In this document: piece by piece, positions 8,178-14,297 of the stretch | Layout: each line of letters begins with the position of its first letter | Position numbering within the stretch: the stretch's first letter is position 1 | Virus record (IMG/VR): IMGVR_UViG_3300045533_000028 | Coordinates: 1-23,134 of that record | DNA from: a virus | DNA: 23,134 nt | Reading direction: 5' to 3' (one strand) | Notes under the pieces: generated by a model | What the model saw: the letters and a program-made list of their open reading frames with translations, nothing else | What the model was told of the DNA's origin: nothing | The model's database searches: none | Program-made: the position numbers and the translations under genes

Positions 8178-8185
8178 CAAATATA
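8178..8185 (-). promoter_or_regulatory. Possible -10-like box downstream of the large terminase gene
   Basis: TATATTTG on the minus strand lies just after the terminase stop (8194) and 31 nt before the ATG of the 59-aa gene. It matches TAnnTTTG exactly, but no TTG sits at the expected upstream spacing, so strength is uncertain. Confidence 0.35.
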
Positions 8186-8193
8186 AGTATTTT

Positions 8194-9540
8194 TTACCTT
8201 AAATGATACTTACCATAGTTAGCCCCATATTTAAATTCAAAGTATTGCCTCATTAAAAGTATATCTCTAAAATCGGGTGACCTCCCTATGTTTTGTTTAA
8301 TCTGTTCTTTTGGTAGTATCCTTAACTTACCATCCCCATCCCCATTATAAGACTTTAATTGTTCAAGTTCCTCAATTATATCCTCTTTAGTTTTTTGACT
8401 TACTTCTGCTTGTATGTAAATTGAATTACTCTCTATTTTTTCTGCTAACTTATAACCACATTGAGATTGTAAGTTAAAAAAGTTTTGCGGTTGACCTTGC
8501 ACTTCAATAGGTCGCCCGTTATTTGTAAATCCTAATATACCACAATTATCCACAACACCACCACCAACACCATCCTCATCCGCTATACATGATGTTTTAG
8601 GTAAGTTATGTTTAACCCTCATTGCATTAATACATGATTGTATTTCTGTCATTTTACTAACTTCAAAGATATGCAACTCAATTAATATATCTCCATCCCA
8701 AACGGAAACAATAGCCTTATCACTTCCAAACCTTGCTATATCCGCAACTAAATACTTTTTATTTGTAGGTTGTATATGATTGTTTTGAAATAGATTTAAT
8801 ATATTGTCATACTCACATAGTGCATCGGGGTCATCATCATATTCCCAATTCCCTTTTAAAAGCCTTTCTTTTGCGTTCTTACTTAATATTCGATTAAGAT
8901 TTTCAAGATAACCTGCATCTAACATTTTATTATCCTCAGGCAATGCTTGGATAAACTTTTTATATGGTTCAAGCTGTCCTATCTTATTAGGCTTGTAATA
9001 ATCTTTATATAAATAGTTCTTTGATGGATTGCAAGTTTGAAGTAGTTTGCCTTTTAGATTATACTTATCATTTTTCCATCTACCTATTGAGGCGTGTAGG
9101 TTTTCTTTTGCATCACTCTCAAACTCCCCCGCCTCCTCAATCATTCCCCTTGTCATTTGCATTGAACCAAACCTCATGTACTGAGGGTCACTTGGTAAAT
9201 ACTTTGCCTCTAATAAAAATACCTTTGAACCATTGTACAAAGTGTAAAAGTTATCTGTTCCATTAAAATTATAATACTTTTGATTTAATCCCCAATATCC
9301 AAATACTTCATGTATTGTAGGTATTGTAAACTTTCTAATATCATTTAACTTCTTTCGAGCAATAAAGTAATGCGTTTCAGGATAGAGAAAAGCATCTCCA
9401 AATATTAGATTAACTCCACCAAATGATTTTCCACTACCTTTTGAACCTCCGTAAACAATATCAGTTATAGCAGGGTCAACCCATGCCTTAGCCATTTCTT
9501 TTTGCTTTTCGTTCCCGTTTGTATCAAATAGTAATTTCAA
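8194..9540 (-). CDS. terL: Terminase large subunit (ATPase/nuclease)
   Basis: This 448-aa protein is the DNA-packaging motor. Walker A is GSKGSGKS (residues 32-39) and Walker B is MIEEAGEF (133-140) with the catalytic acidic pair. The TCNPSKNYLY stretch (169-178) fits the coupling motif. The C-terminal RNase H-like nuclease shows VADIARFGSDKA (Asp267), IADEDGVGGG (about 319-328) and a late SPDFRD acidic motif. The only available start near the N-terminus is TTG at 9540, because a TAA codon lies in frame two codons upstream; the first internal ATG would leave only about 18 residues before Walker A. It follows the small terminase gene after a 58-nt gap holding a direct repeat. Confidence 0.93.
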   Translation of the reverse strand: MKLLFDTNGNEKQKEMAKAWVDPAITDIVYGGSKGSGKSFGGVNLIFGDAFLYPETHYFIARKKLNDIRKFTIPTIHEVFGYWGLNQKYYNFNGTDNFYTLYNGSKVFLLEAKYLPSDPQYMRFGSMQMTRGMIEEAGEFESDAKENLHASIGRWKNDKYNLKGKLLQTCNPSKNYLYKDYYKPNKIGQLEPYKKFIQALPEDNKMLDAGYLENLNRILSKNAKERLLKGNWEYDDDPDALCEYDNILNLFQNNHIQPTNKKYLVADIARFGSDKAIVSVWDGDILIELHIFEVSKMTEIQSCINAMRVKHNLPKTSCIADEDGVGGGVVDNCGILGFTNNGRPIEVQGQPQNFFNLQSQCGYKLAEKIESNSIYIQAEVSQKTKEDIIEELEQLKSYNGDGDGKLRILPKEQIKQNIGRSPDFRDILLMRQYFEFKYGANYGKYHLR

Positions 9541-9600
9541 TTTTGTTTAACTTTTTTTGGTATCCACACGATGGACAAATGGCATTTTGTTTAACTTTTT
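9541..9600. repeat. 16-bp direct repeat flanking the terS-terL gap
   Basis: TTTTGTTTAACTTTTT occurs at 9541-9556 and again at 9585-9600, bracketing the spacer between the small and large terminase genes. Both copies place an A-rich tract upstream of a start codon on the minus strand, so they may be duplicated translation leaders; a packaging-site role cannot be excluded. The spacer also encodes, in the terS frame, a CPSCG motif (see findings). Confidence 0.6.
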
Positions 9601-10015
9601 ATTTTATTTCCATTCCTGTGATGGTTTCAATCTTTGCAGTTATATCAGATTCGGTCTGTTCTTTTAATCCGTTTAACCTTTGAGTTATTGATGCGTTATA
9701 TTGACCTACCATACCACCCTCTATTTGGTCGTTCCTGACTGCCTTGCGCACACGATTGCAGATAGCTACATATTCACTATATCTATTATCTAAATTGCAA
9801 AAGTAATGGCTTAAATCGGCTATTATACCTTGATTAGATAAGTATAATTCAAACCCCTCCATTGTTAAAGGTCTTTCAAGTGGAGTCTTAACTCTTTCGC
9901 CCTCTTTACCTACATACTCTACTTTGTATCTTGGGTTCTCTTTTGTTTCTTTAGCATAAGCCTCAAAGTACTCCCACATCTTTTCGGGGGTTTCTATGTA
10001 TTTATGTTTAGCCAT
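9599..10015 (-). CDS. terS: Terminase small subunit (DNA-binding)
   Basis: This 138-aa protein starts MAKHKYIETPEKMWEYFEAY and contains RPLTMEGFELYLSNQGII and, near the end, VGQYNASITQRLNGL. The order 'TPE..W..F..Y', 'PLT.EGF..YL', 'YN..I..RLNGL' is the pattern of Bacteroidetes-phage small terminases, which bind the packaging site and regulate TerL. It is directly upstream of terL in transcription and overlaps the 59-aa gene before it by one base (TAATG at 10013-10017). The C-terminus (TITGMEIK) is short. Confidence 0.85.
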   Translation of the reverse strand: MAKHKYIETPEKMWEYFEAYAKETKENPRYKVEYVGKEGERVKTPLERPLTMEGFELYLSNQGIIADLSHYFCNLDNRYSEYVAICNRVRKAVRNDQIEGGMVGQYNASITQRLNGLKEQTESDITAKIETITGMEIK

Positions 10016-10194
10016 TACGATTTAATTATTATTTGAATACCTTTGTCTTGTTGTTGCTCTATTATAATAGTGTGCCAATTAGGACTTTGTTTTTTTATCT
10101 GTTCTACATCTTCCTCTGTTTGGTCAATGTAAACCATTCTCATTTTACCGAGTGATAAAAGGACTGAATAAAGTTTAGGTTCTATTGTTTCCAT
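10015..10194 (-). CDS. Small uncharacterised protein, 59 aa
   Basis: A 59-codon frame fills the gap between terS and the lipoprotein gene, with one-base TAATG overlaps at both ends, which strongly supports it as a real gene. It starts METIEPKLYSVLLSLGK and continues MVYIDQTEEDVEQIKKQ, ending in a basic beta-like GIQIIIKS. No domain is recognised. It is soluble, mixed alpha/beta and of average charge. Expression with terS is implied by the overlaps. Confidence 0.75.
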   Translation of the reverse strand: METIEPKLYSVLLSLGKMRMVYIDQTEEDVEQIKKQSPNWHTIIIEQQQDKGIQIIIKS

Positions 10195-10523
10195 TAGTTT
10201 AATTCTCCACTAAAATTATACACATCATTTGTAAAATATACCTCGCCATTCTTTTTGATATAGCCTCCACGATTGTATTTTGACTCAGGCAAAAAGTTAA
10301 TGTAGTTATCTTTCGGAGTTGATACCGCTTTTACTGATATTGCAGTAACTCCACTAAAACTTATTTCGCCATAACCTGTACCATCCATTCTTAACTTACC
10401 ACTCACTTGTCTATTGCCTCCACCCATTGTATGTAAGTTGCCCTCAAACTCGTAGGTCTTGTTTTGTTTTTCTTTACTGCAACTAATTAAAGTTATTGCA
10501 AGTATTATTAATATTTTTTTCAT
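10194..10523 (-). CDS. Putative phage-encoded lipoprotein, 109 aa
   Basis: The N-terminus MKKILIILAITLISCSKEK is a short positively charged, hydrophobic signal peptide with a lipobox (LISC, Cys15) for signal peptidase II. The mature part of about 95 residues is beta-rich and Gly-rich (NLHTMGGGNRQVSGKLRMDG, later YGEISFSGV). It should be exported and lipid-anchored in the host envelope. Family knowledge: lipoproteins made by phages often block superinfection by masking receptors. It overlaps the 3' end of the 118-aa gene by 41 nt and ends with TAATG into the next gene. No homologous family is recognised, so the exclusion role is an inference. Confidence 0.7.
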   Translation of the reverse strand: MKKILIILAITLISCSKEKQNKTYEFEGNLHTMGGGNRQVSGKLRMDGTGYGEISFSGVTAISVKAVSTPKDNYINFLPESKYNRGGYIKKNGEVYFTNDVYNFSGELN

Positions 10524-10839
10524 ATCTTAATTTGTTTGTTTCAATCATTGTTAATAGTTCCTCATTTGATAATTCCTTTAATATCCTTTCAGTTGTTGCG
10601 TGGCTATTGTCTTGATGGTAATTATTTTCTGATAACTTAACAACTACAAAAGGTCTTGGACTAACTAATAAAGGTGGCTTACCATATTCAGATAAACCCC
10701 ATGTAATAATCTTATCTCCTTTTTTATAATGTGACCATAAAACTGCCATAGTTGAGAAGTCATCCTCTTTGCCTTTTCGTGGCATCAATTCATAACCTTG
10801 CGTTTTTATGTATTCAATAAATGTATTACTTTTTTCCAT
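10483..10839 (-). CDS. Uncharacterised protein, 118 aa
   Basis: This is a soluble 118-aa protein starting MEKSNTFIEYIKTQGYELMP. It has a beta-rich middle (KIITWGLSEYGKPPLLVSPRP, then FVVVKLSE) and a helical C-terminus (ERILKELSNEELLTMIETNK). It resembles small phage proteins that read like a beta-sheet fold, but no motif or catalytic residue set is identifiable. Start ATG 10839 lies 26 nt after the stop of the upstream 88-aa gene. The last 41 nt overlap the lipoprotein start in another frame, longer than the usual 1-4 nt overlaps here. Confidence 0.65.
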   Translation of the reverse strand: MEKSNTFIEYIKTQGYELMPRKGKEDDFSTMAVLWSHYKKGDKIITWGLSEYGKPPLLVSPRPFVVVKLSENNYHQDNSHATTERILKELSNEELLTMIETNKLRYEKNINNTCNNFN

Positions 10840-10865
10840 CCGTATTTATTAAGTTGTTCTAATAG

Positions 10866-11132
10866 TCAAAAGGGCAAATCATCTACTTTCTCACTTTCAT
10901 TAACTTGACTTCTTGTGTCAGTTGGTTTGGTGTAAGTATCGATTTCAAGATAGTGAGTAGGCTTACCCTCTACTATTGTCTGTTTCTTTTTTAGGTTGCA
11001 ATTAACCCACTCTTTACCCTCCATAGCCTTGTTAAGTGCTTGTAGGTCTGATTTTGAAAAACTAATCTTTAGCATTTTGCCAAACTTAGTTTCGATTGTC
11101 TTAGCGTTTCCGCAATAAATTTTCTCGCTCAT
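10866..11132 (-). CDS. Small protein with an SSB-like acidic C-terminal tail
   Basis: This 88-aa protein begins MSEKIYCGNAKTIETKFGKM and has a beta-rich core with KEWVNCNLKKKQ and THYLEIDTY, ending in a flexible linker and SEKVDDLPF. DDLPF at the very C-terminus matches the acidic tip of bacterial SSB proteins (DDIPF or DDLPF), which docks repair and replication partners. The core is much shorter than a normal SSB OB-fold (about 110 residues), so it may be a minimal single-strand binder or a partner-recruiting decoy. No other SSB is visible in the window. It sits 6 nt after the 112-aa gene. Confidence 0.65.
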   Translation of the reverse strand: MSEKIYCGNAKTIETKFGKMLKISFSKSDLQALNKAMEGKEWVNCNLKKKQTIVEGKPTHYLEIDTYTKPTDTRSQVNESEKVDDLPF

Positions 11133-11138
11133 GTTGTT

Positions 11139-11477
11139 TTATTTTGTTTCTATTTCTACTATTGATTTTAATGCTTTGAAAAAATCAGGGTTTTCTCTTT
11201 TATACATATTTTGTTCTTCTATTCTTTTTAATAGACCATAACAATCAAGAATGGGTTTAGTCCATTCATCTAAATTGTCTTGAAGTCTTTGTTCAATTAA
11301 TCTTAAAATTACTACATCTTTATAAATATAACTTTCGCTTACTTCACCCTCCCTTGCATCACCTAAAGTAATAAACTTAATTTCAAAGTGTCCTTTTAAT
11401 AATTTAATTTTTGAAAGTTCAATTAATAGTTTTAATTCTTTTTCAATTTTGTTTTGTTGTTCTGTTCTTGTACTCAT
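11139..11477 (-). CDS. Uncharacterised helical protein, 112 aa
   Basis: This 112-aa protein is highly charged: MSTRTEQQNKIEKELKLLIE at the start, IEQRLQDNLDEWTKPILDCY in the middle, and a helical end. It looks like an all-helical adaptor or coiled-coil protein; no motif is recognised. Its ATG overlaps the stop of a 33-codon frame upstream (ATGA at 11474-11477). A strong Bacteroidetes-type promoter lies about 100 nt upstream, so this gene and the following terminase-side genes may form a separate transcription unit. Confidence 0.65.
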   Translation of the reverse strand: MSTRTEQQNKIEKELKLLIELSKIKLLKGHFEIKFITLGDAREGEVSESYIYKDVVILRLIEQRLQDNLDEWTKPILDCYGLLKRIEEQNMYKRENPDFFKALKSIVEIETK

Positions 11478-11575
11478 TTTGTTGTTTTTATATTTTGTTG
11501 GGGTGTGTTATCACTTACCTGTTTTGGCTTCTCTTTTGGCTTGTCCTTAGTTATTTCAATATTAATATAGAACAT
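11474..11575 (-). CDS. Possible 33-aa leader-like peptide
   Basis: A 33-codon frame from ATG 11575 to TGA 11474-11476 encodes MFYINIEITKDKPKEKPKQV and a basic, disordered end. Its stop overlaps the ATG of the 112-aa gene by 4 nt in the style of this operon. However, the ATG lies only 2 nt after the TATATTTG promoter box, so the predicted transcription start would fall at or after it. Either the start is an internal one or the peptide is not made. Treat as tentative. Confidence 0.35.
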   Translation of the reverse strand: MFYINIEITKDKPKEKPKQVSDNTPQQNIKTTK

Positions 11576-11577
11576 TG

Positions 11578-11608
11578 CAAATATACTATTTAATTTTTAT
11601 TTAACAAA
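11578..11608 (-). promoter_or_regulatory. Strong Bacteroidetes-type promoter
   Basis: On the minus strand TTTG (11608-11605), 19 nt and TATATTTG (11585-11578) match both boxes of the consensus. The upstream box lies within the end of the glycosyltransferase gene. The promoter faces the 112-aa gene and on toward the terminase genes, marking a likely boundary between the glycan cassette and the late genes. Confidence 0.65.
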
Positions 11609-12537
11609 GTATTTATTATCTGACATCTTAATTCGTAACTCTTTTGCATCGTGTAATCCTTAGCGTAATCTTGTAAACCTAATGCATATTCATTCCTTTG
11701 ATGTTCACTTCTTATAAGTAGTTCAATAGCCTTACGCCACTCTTTCGCACCATTAACTCTTAAGCCTTGATATTGTTTAACATCTGAGTAAGTTCCTCCA
11801 TTGGTTATGATTGGAATTGCACTTGCAGCACTCTCTAATAGTTTAAGATTAGATTTGCATGATGTATATAGGTCATCATAACTCGGTAGCAATGCAAAGT
11901 CAATCAGTCCATACATATCCATATAGTCGTCTACTTCCACCGCCTCAAATACTTTAACTTGATGTTGCCAATTTCCACTCCATATTCGTTGTAGGTGTTC
12001 CCAATATTCAGGTACATAACCTGATGCCCCACCTAATACTCTACTCGCTTTATATTTGTGAAATAAAGGAATAGCCAATAGTCTATGGTCTAAGTGATGG
12101 CTAAGTGTTCCTATCCACCCAAATGATAACTCATGTTCAACTTGAGTGCCTCCTGTGGTTATTGCATTGTGAACTAATATTGATTGAATATTAAACTGAC
12201 GATATAGTTCATCTCTTAACTTCTTACTTGCCGTTGTAACGATGTCTGCGTTTTTCAGGTGTGCAATTATGTTTGATGTTATTTCAGCCTCATTAGGTTG
12301 TCTGTTTAAATGCCACAAAGGTCTTTCTACCCAATCATCTATATCTACCCATACCTTTGAACCTTTAATTTGAAGTTCTTTTATTGATTGTAAACTTTGA
12401 TGTATGCCTCTTACATTGTAAACTATGATGTCCTCAGGTTCGGTTACTTGAGCCACAAAGTCCACTTTAAAGTATTGAAAGGGATTGAATAGTCTGTGAT
12501 AATTAACCCCTTGCGATTGACCTAATATTATTTTCAT
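11590..12537 (-). CDS. Glycosyltransferase, GT-B (GT4-like)
   Basis: This 315-aa protein shows a GT-B layout: an N-terminal Rossmann part beginning MKIILGQSQGVNYHRLFNPF, a KVWVDIDDWVERPLW segment, NADIVTTASKKLRDELY, a middle FGWIGTLSHHLDHRLL that opens the nucleotide-sugar half, and a C-terminal SNLKLLESAASAIPIITNGG with the conserved Glu-containing motif of GT4 enzymes. It should transfer a sugar from a nucleotide donor to an unknown acceptor. ATG 12537 is preferred over a TTG three codons upstream because it overlaps the stop of a 33-codon gene (TAATG). The gene closes the methyltransferase/glycosyltransferase cassette. Confidence 0.8.
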   Translation of the reverse strand: MKIILGQSQGVNYHRLFNPFQYFKVDFVAQVTEPEDIIVYNVRGIHQSLQSIKELQIKGSKVWVDIDDWVERPLWHLNRQPNEAEITSNIIAHLKNADIVTTASKKLRDELYRQFNIQSILVHNAITTGGTQVEHELSFGWIGTLSHHLDHRLLAIPLFHKYKASRVLGGASGYVPEYWEHLQRIWSGNWQHQVKVFEAVEVDDYMDMYGLIDFALLPSYDDLYTSCKSNLKLLESAASAIPIITNGGTYSDVKQYQGLRVNGAKEWRKAIELLIRSEHQRNEYALGLQDYAKDYTMQKSYELRCQIINTLLNKN

Positions 12538-12638
12538 TATTCCCAAATATATTTAATCATTAATACAACCATAAATACATAAGCTATACAACAAGTATAA
12601 CCTAAAGAATATCCTAATTTTTTTTTAATATACTTCAT
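12537..12638 (-). CDS. 33-aa single-span membrane peptide
   Basis: The frame runs from ATG 12638 to TAA 12537-12539 and encodes MKYIKKKLGYSLGYTCCIAY followed by VFMVVLMIKYIWE. A basic N-terminus precedes one hydrophobic span (about residues 9-29), so it should insert in the inner membrane. The stop overlaps the glycosyltransferase ATG by one base (TAATG) and the start overlaps the phosphoesterase end by 14 nt, as other operon genes do. The role is unknown; small membrane partners of envelope enzymes, or holin-like peptides, are possibilities. Confidence 0.55.
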   Translation of the reverse strand: MKYIKKKLGYSLGYTCCIAYVFMVVLMIKYIWE

Positions 12639-13617
12639 AAGTGTTTTGGTCTATTCTTTTATTCTCTACTCTATAATTTCCATTCTCTTGAACTATCACT
12701 CTCGCAAATCCTAAGTTATGTTTGCAGTTGAACGGGTCATAGTTAGGTGCTAAGGTGCATAAACAAGCTACTGAATAAGTTGTATTCAAGTCGCCTTGCA
12801 AATTGCTCTCACTATGTTCAGATGTTGTATGACAATGACCGATAAGCATTGAACCTTTAATCTTGTTATACACTCCCTTTGCAGGATTAACGGGACTAAA
12901 GAAACCTTTTACAATCATGTGACCATGTGTCACAGGTAGCTTGCCAATCATTAATACATTTGTTTGAGGTATCCAAACTATTCCTTTCTCTCTTAACTTT
13001 AACCTTGCTGATAGTGTATAGTATTGGTCGTTAAATAGTACGGGTGCTTTTTTCATTAGATACCTCATATACCAATTATCGTGATTACCCTCTACATAAT
13101 ATATCGGACACTTGAACTCACTTATTAACATATCAAGAAAGTCCTCAGTCATCTGAAACCAATCTCTTACATCACTTGTATTTGGTGGTGGTGCATCGTG
13201 ATTTGTAAATGGTTCGTTGTCGAGTAAATCCCCGTTAATAACTATGCAATTAATCTTATTAGTCTTACCATATTCAAGTGCCTTACCTAATGCCTCAACA
13301 TCGTGATTAGGGAAATGTATGTCACTAATTATTAAAACATTGTTACACTCTTTTGGTAAGTCAACAAACTTTCTTTTTTCGCCTTTACTTTGCGGTAAGT
13401 TGTACTGAGTAATGTGGTCAGGGTTATGGTCAACTCTTTTATTATGTCGTCTGTCTTTACCTTTTGAACCACAAACATCTCTAACTATTGCCCTTGTATT
13501 TTCGAAGTCGTCAAAGATAGCAGGGTAAGTTTCTAACAAGTAACGGACTATTGCATTTTTACTTAGTTTAGGAAACTCTAACAGAGTCTTAATTGCTATA
13601 TCTCTTTTTTTAGCCAT
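12625..13617 (-). CDS. Calcineurin-like metallophosphoesterase with N-terminal HTH
   Basis: This 330-aa protein has all five motifs of the metallophosphoesterase fold: D99-I-H101, GD130LLD133, GNH179D180, TH231GH233 and GH261CH263. These bind a two-metal centre that hydrolyses phosphomono- or diesters. The first ~50 residues (AIKTLLEFPKLSKNAIVRYL) look like a helix-turn-helix or terminase-like DNA-binding segment, a layout known for phage-encoded phosphoesterases. The substrate is unknown: nucleic acid ends, nucleotides or a glycan phosphate are all possible. Its leader carries the tRNA-like element, whose 3' end is about 15 nt before ATG 13617. Confidence 0.85.
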   Translation of the reverse strand: MAKKRDIAIKTLLEFPKLSKNAIVRYLLETYPAIFDDFENTRAIVRDVCGSKGKDRRHNKRVDHNPDHITQYNLPQSKGEKRKFVDLPKECNNVLIISDIHFPNHDVEALGKALEYGKTNKINCIVINGDLLDNEPFTNHDAPPPNTSDVRDWFQMTEDFLDMLISEFKCPIYYVEGNHDNWYMRYLMKKAPVLFNDQYYTLSARLKLREKGIVWIPQTNVLMIGKLPVTHGHMIVKGFFSPVNPAKGVYNKIKGSMLIGHCHTTSEHSESNLQGDLNTTYSVACLCTLAPNYDPFNCKHNLGFARVIVQENGNYRVENKRIDQNTYEVY

Positions 13618-13632
13618 AATGTTTTTATTTAG

Positions 13633-13697
13633 ATGTCAATACGAGACTCGAACTCGTATTCCAACAAAGTTGGGTGTTGCCATTACACTAATTGACA
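13633..13697 (-). tRNA. tRNA-like element with truncated anticodon arm
   Basis: Read on the minus strand it folds as a cloverleaf: 7-bp acceptor TGTCAAT/ATTGACA (extendable to 9 bp, 13699 and 13632), U8-A9 as TA, D arm GTGT-AATGGCA-ACAC with the conserved A14 and GG, and T arm ACGAG-TTCGAGT-CTCGT with a perfect TTCRANY loop. The anticodon arm is only CCAAC-TTT-GTTGG: a 5-bp stem with a 3-nt loop, no base 26 and a 3-nt variable region. Total length is 65 nt instead of 72-76. No CCA is encoded. A 7-nt loop needs a 3-bp stem and then position 33 is C, so it cannot be a standard decoder. It resembles Bacteroidetes tRNA-Gln in the D arm (recollection). Confidence 0.6.
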
Positions 13698-13706
13698 TCG
13701 CTTTTA

Positions 13707-13736
13707 CAAATATAATTAAATTCTTTTAAAAACAAA
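13707..13736 (-). promoter_or_regulatory. Promoter directly upstream of the tRNA-like element
   Basis: TTTG (13736-13733), 18 nt and TATATTTG (13714-13707) on the minus strand. Starts usually lie a few nucleotides after the TTTG, so RNA would begin almost exactly at the 5' end of the cloverleaf (13697-13699). The upstream box lies in the last codons of the preceding methyltransferase gene. Confidence 0.6.
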
Positions 13737-14297
13737 TAAAGTATTTCTAAACCAATGTGCTTTATCTTCTATTACTGACCTTGCATCTTCGGTTTCTTTT
13801 TCCATTAATTCAAAACCTCTCTTTTCAAACTCAGGTATTATTTCGTGGTTATCTAAGCAGTTGACATGACCGAAACCCTCTTGACCTCTTACTGCCCATG
13901 ATGTTATTAAGTACTCTTTAGTGTGTTTAGTTATGTTGTCTAAGTAAATAGACATAAAATATTTAGGGATGTGTTCGCCAACTTCAAGACTAATTGATAA
14001 ATCACTTTCATATAACTTAAATCCCTCTATTGTAGTTGTTAAATCTTTCTCAACTATATTGTCATAAACCGCTTGTTTAGGTTTATTTCCCTCAACTCCT
14101 AAAATATAAACCCAATTACCAAAGTAATCATTAATGTCTTTACAATATTGCCCTAATCCACAACCATAATCTACTACACTCAGTTGTCCATTTTCTCGCA
14201 TAAAGTTACAAATCCACTCACTTAACTTCTCTGAGTGTACATGGTGGTGGTGTGCGGTTTCGCCATTCCAAAAACCTGTTTTTGATATTTCGCTCAT
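13716..14297 (-). CDS. Class I SAM-dependent methyltransferase, 193 aa
   Basis: Motif I is VVDYGCGLGQYC (residues 41-52), the glycine-rich SAM-binding loop; an acidic VEGN follows (the post-I ribose contact), then LEVGEHIPK as motif IV-like. The segment EYLITSWAVRGQEGFGHVN resembles phage methyltransferases found beside glycosyltransferases. A HHHHVH stretch near residues 16-21 is unusual. The acceptor is unknown; sugar O-methylation is suggested by the neighbours. The ATG overlaps the stop of the preceding methyltransferase gene (ATGA). Confidence 0.8.
   Translation of the reverse strand: MSEISKTGFWNGETAHHHHVHSEKLSEWICNFMRENGQLSVVDYGCGLGQYCKDINDYFGNWVYILGVEGNKPKQAVYDNIVEKDLTTTIEGFKLYESDLSISLEVGEHIPKYFMSIYLDNITKHTKEYLITSWAVRGQEGFGHVNCLDNHEIIPEFEKRGFELMEKETEDARSVIEDKAHWFRNTLFVFKRI

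Noticed and set aside
11411-11593. Plus-strand frame at 11411-11593
   Set aside because: Extremely Phe/Leu/Cys/Tyr-rich sequence typical of AT-rich antisense frames; overlaps the promoter and genes on the minus strand.
12544-12546. TTG start for the glycosyltransferase (318 aa)
   Set aside because: ATG 12537 overlaps the stop of the upstream 33-codon gene by one base, as elsewhere in this operon; the TTG lies within a TATATTTG sequence.
12544-12551. TATATTTG upstream of the glycosyltransferase as a promoter
   Set aside because: It lies inside the 33-codon frame, and no TTG box sits at 17-23 nt; probably coding coincidence.
13632-13699. Hairpins here as an intrinsic terminator
   Set aside because: The 9-bp outer stem encloses three smaller arms with conserved tRNA residues and is not followed by a T-run.
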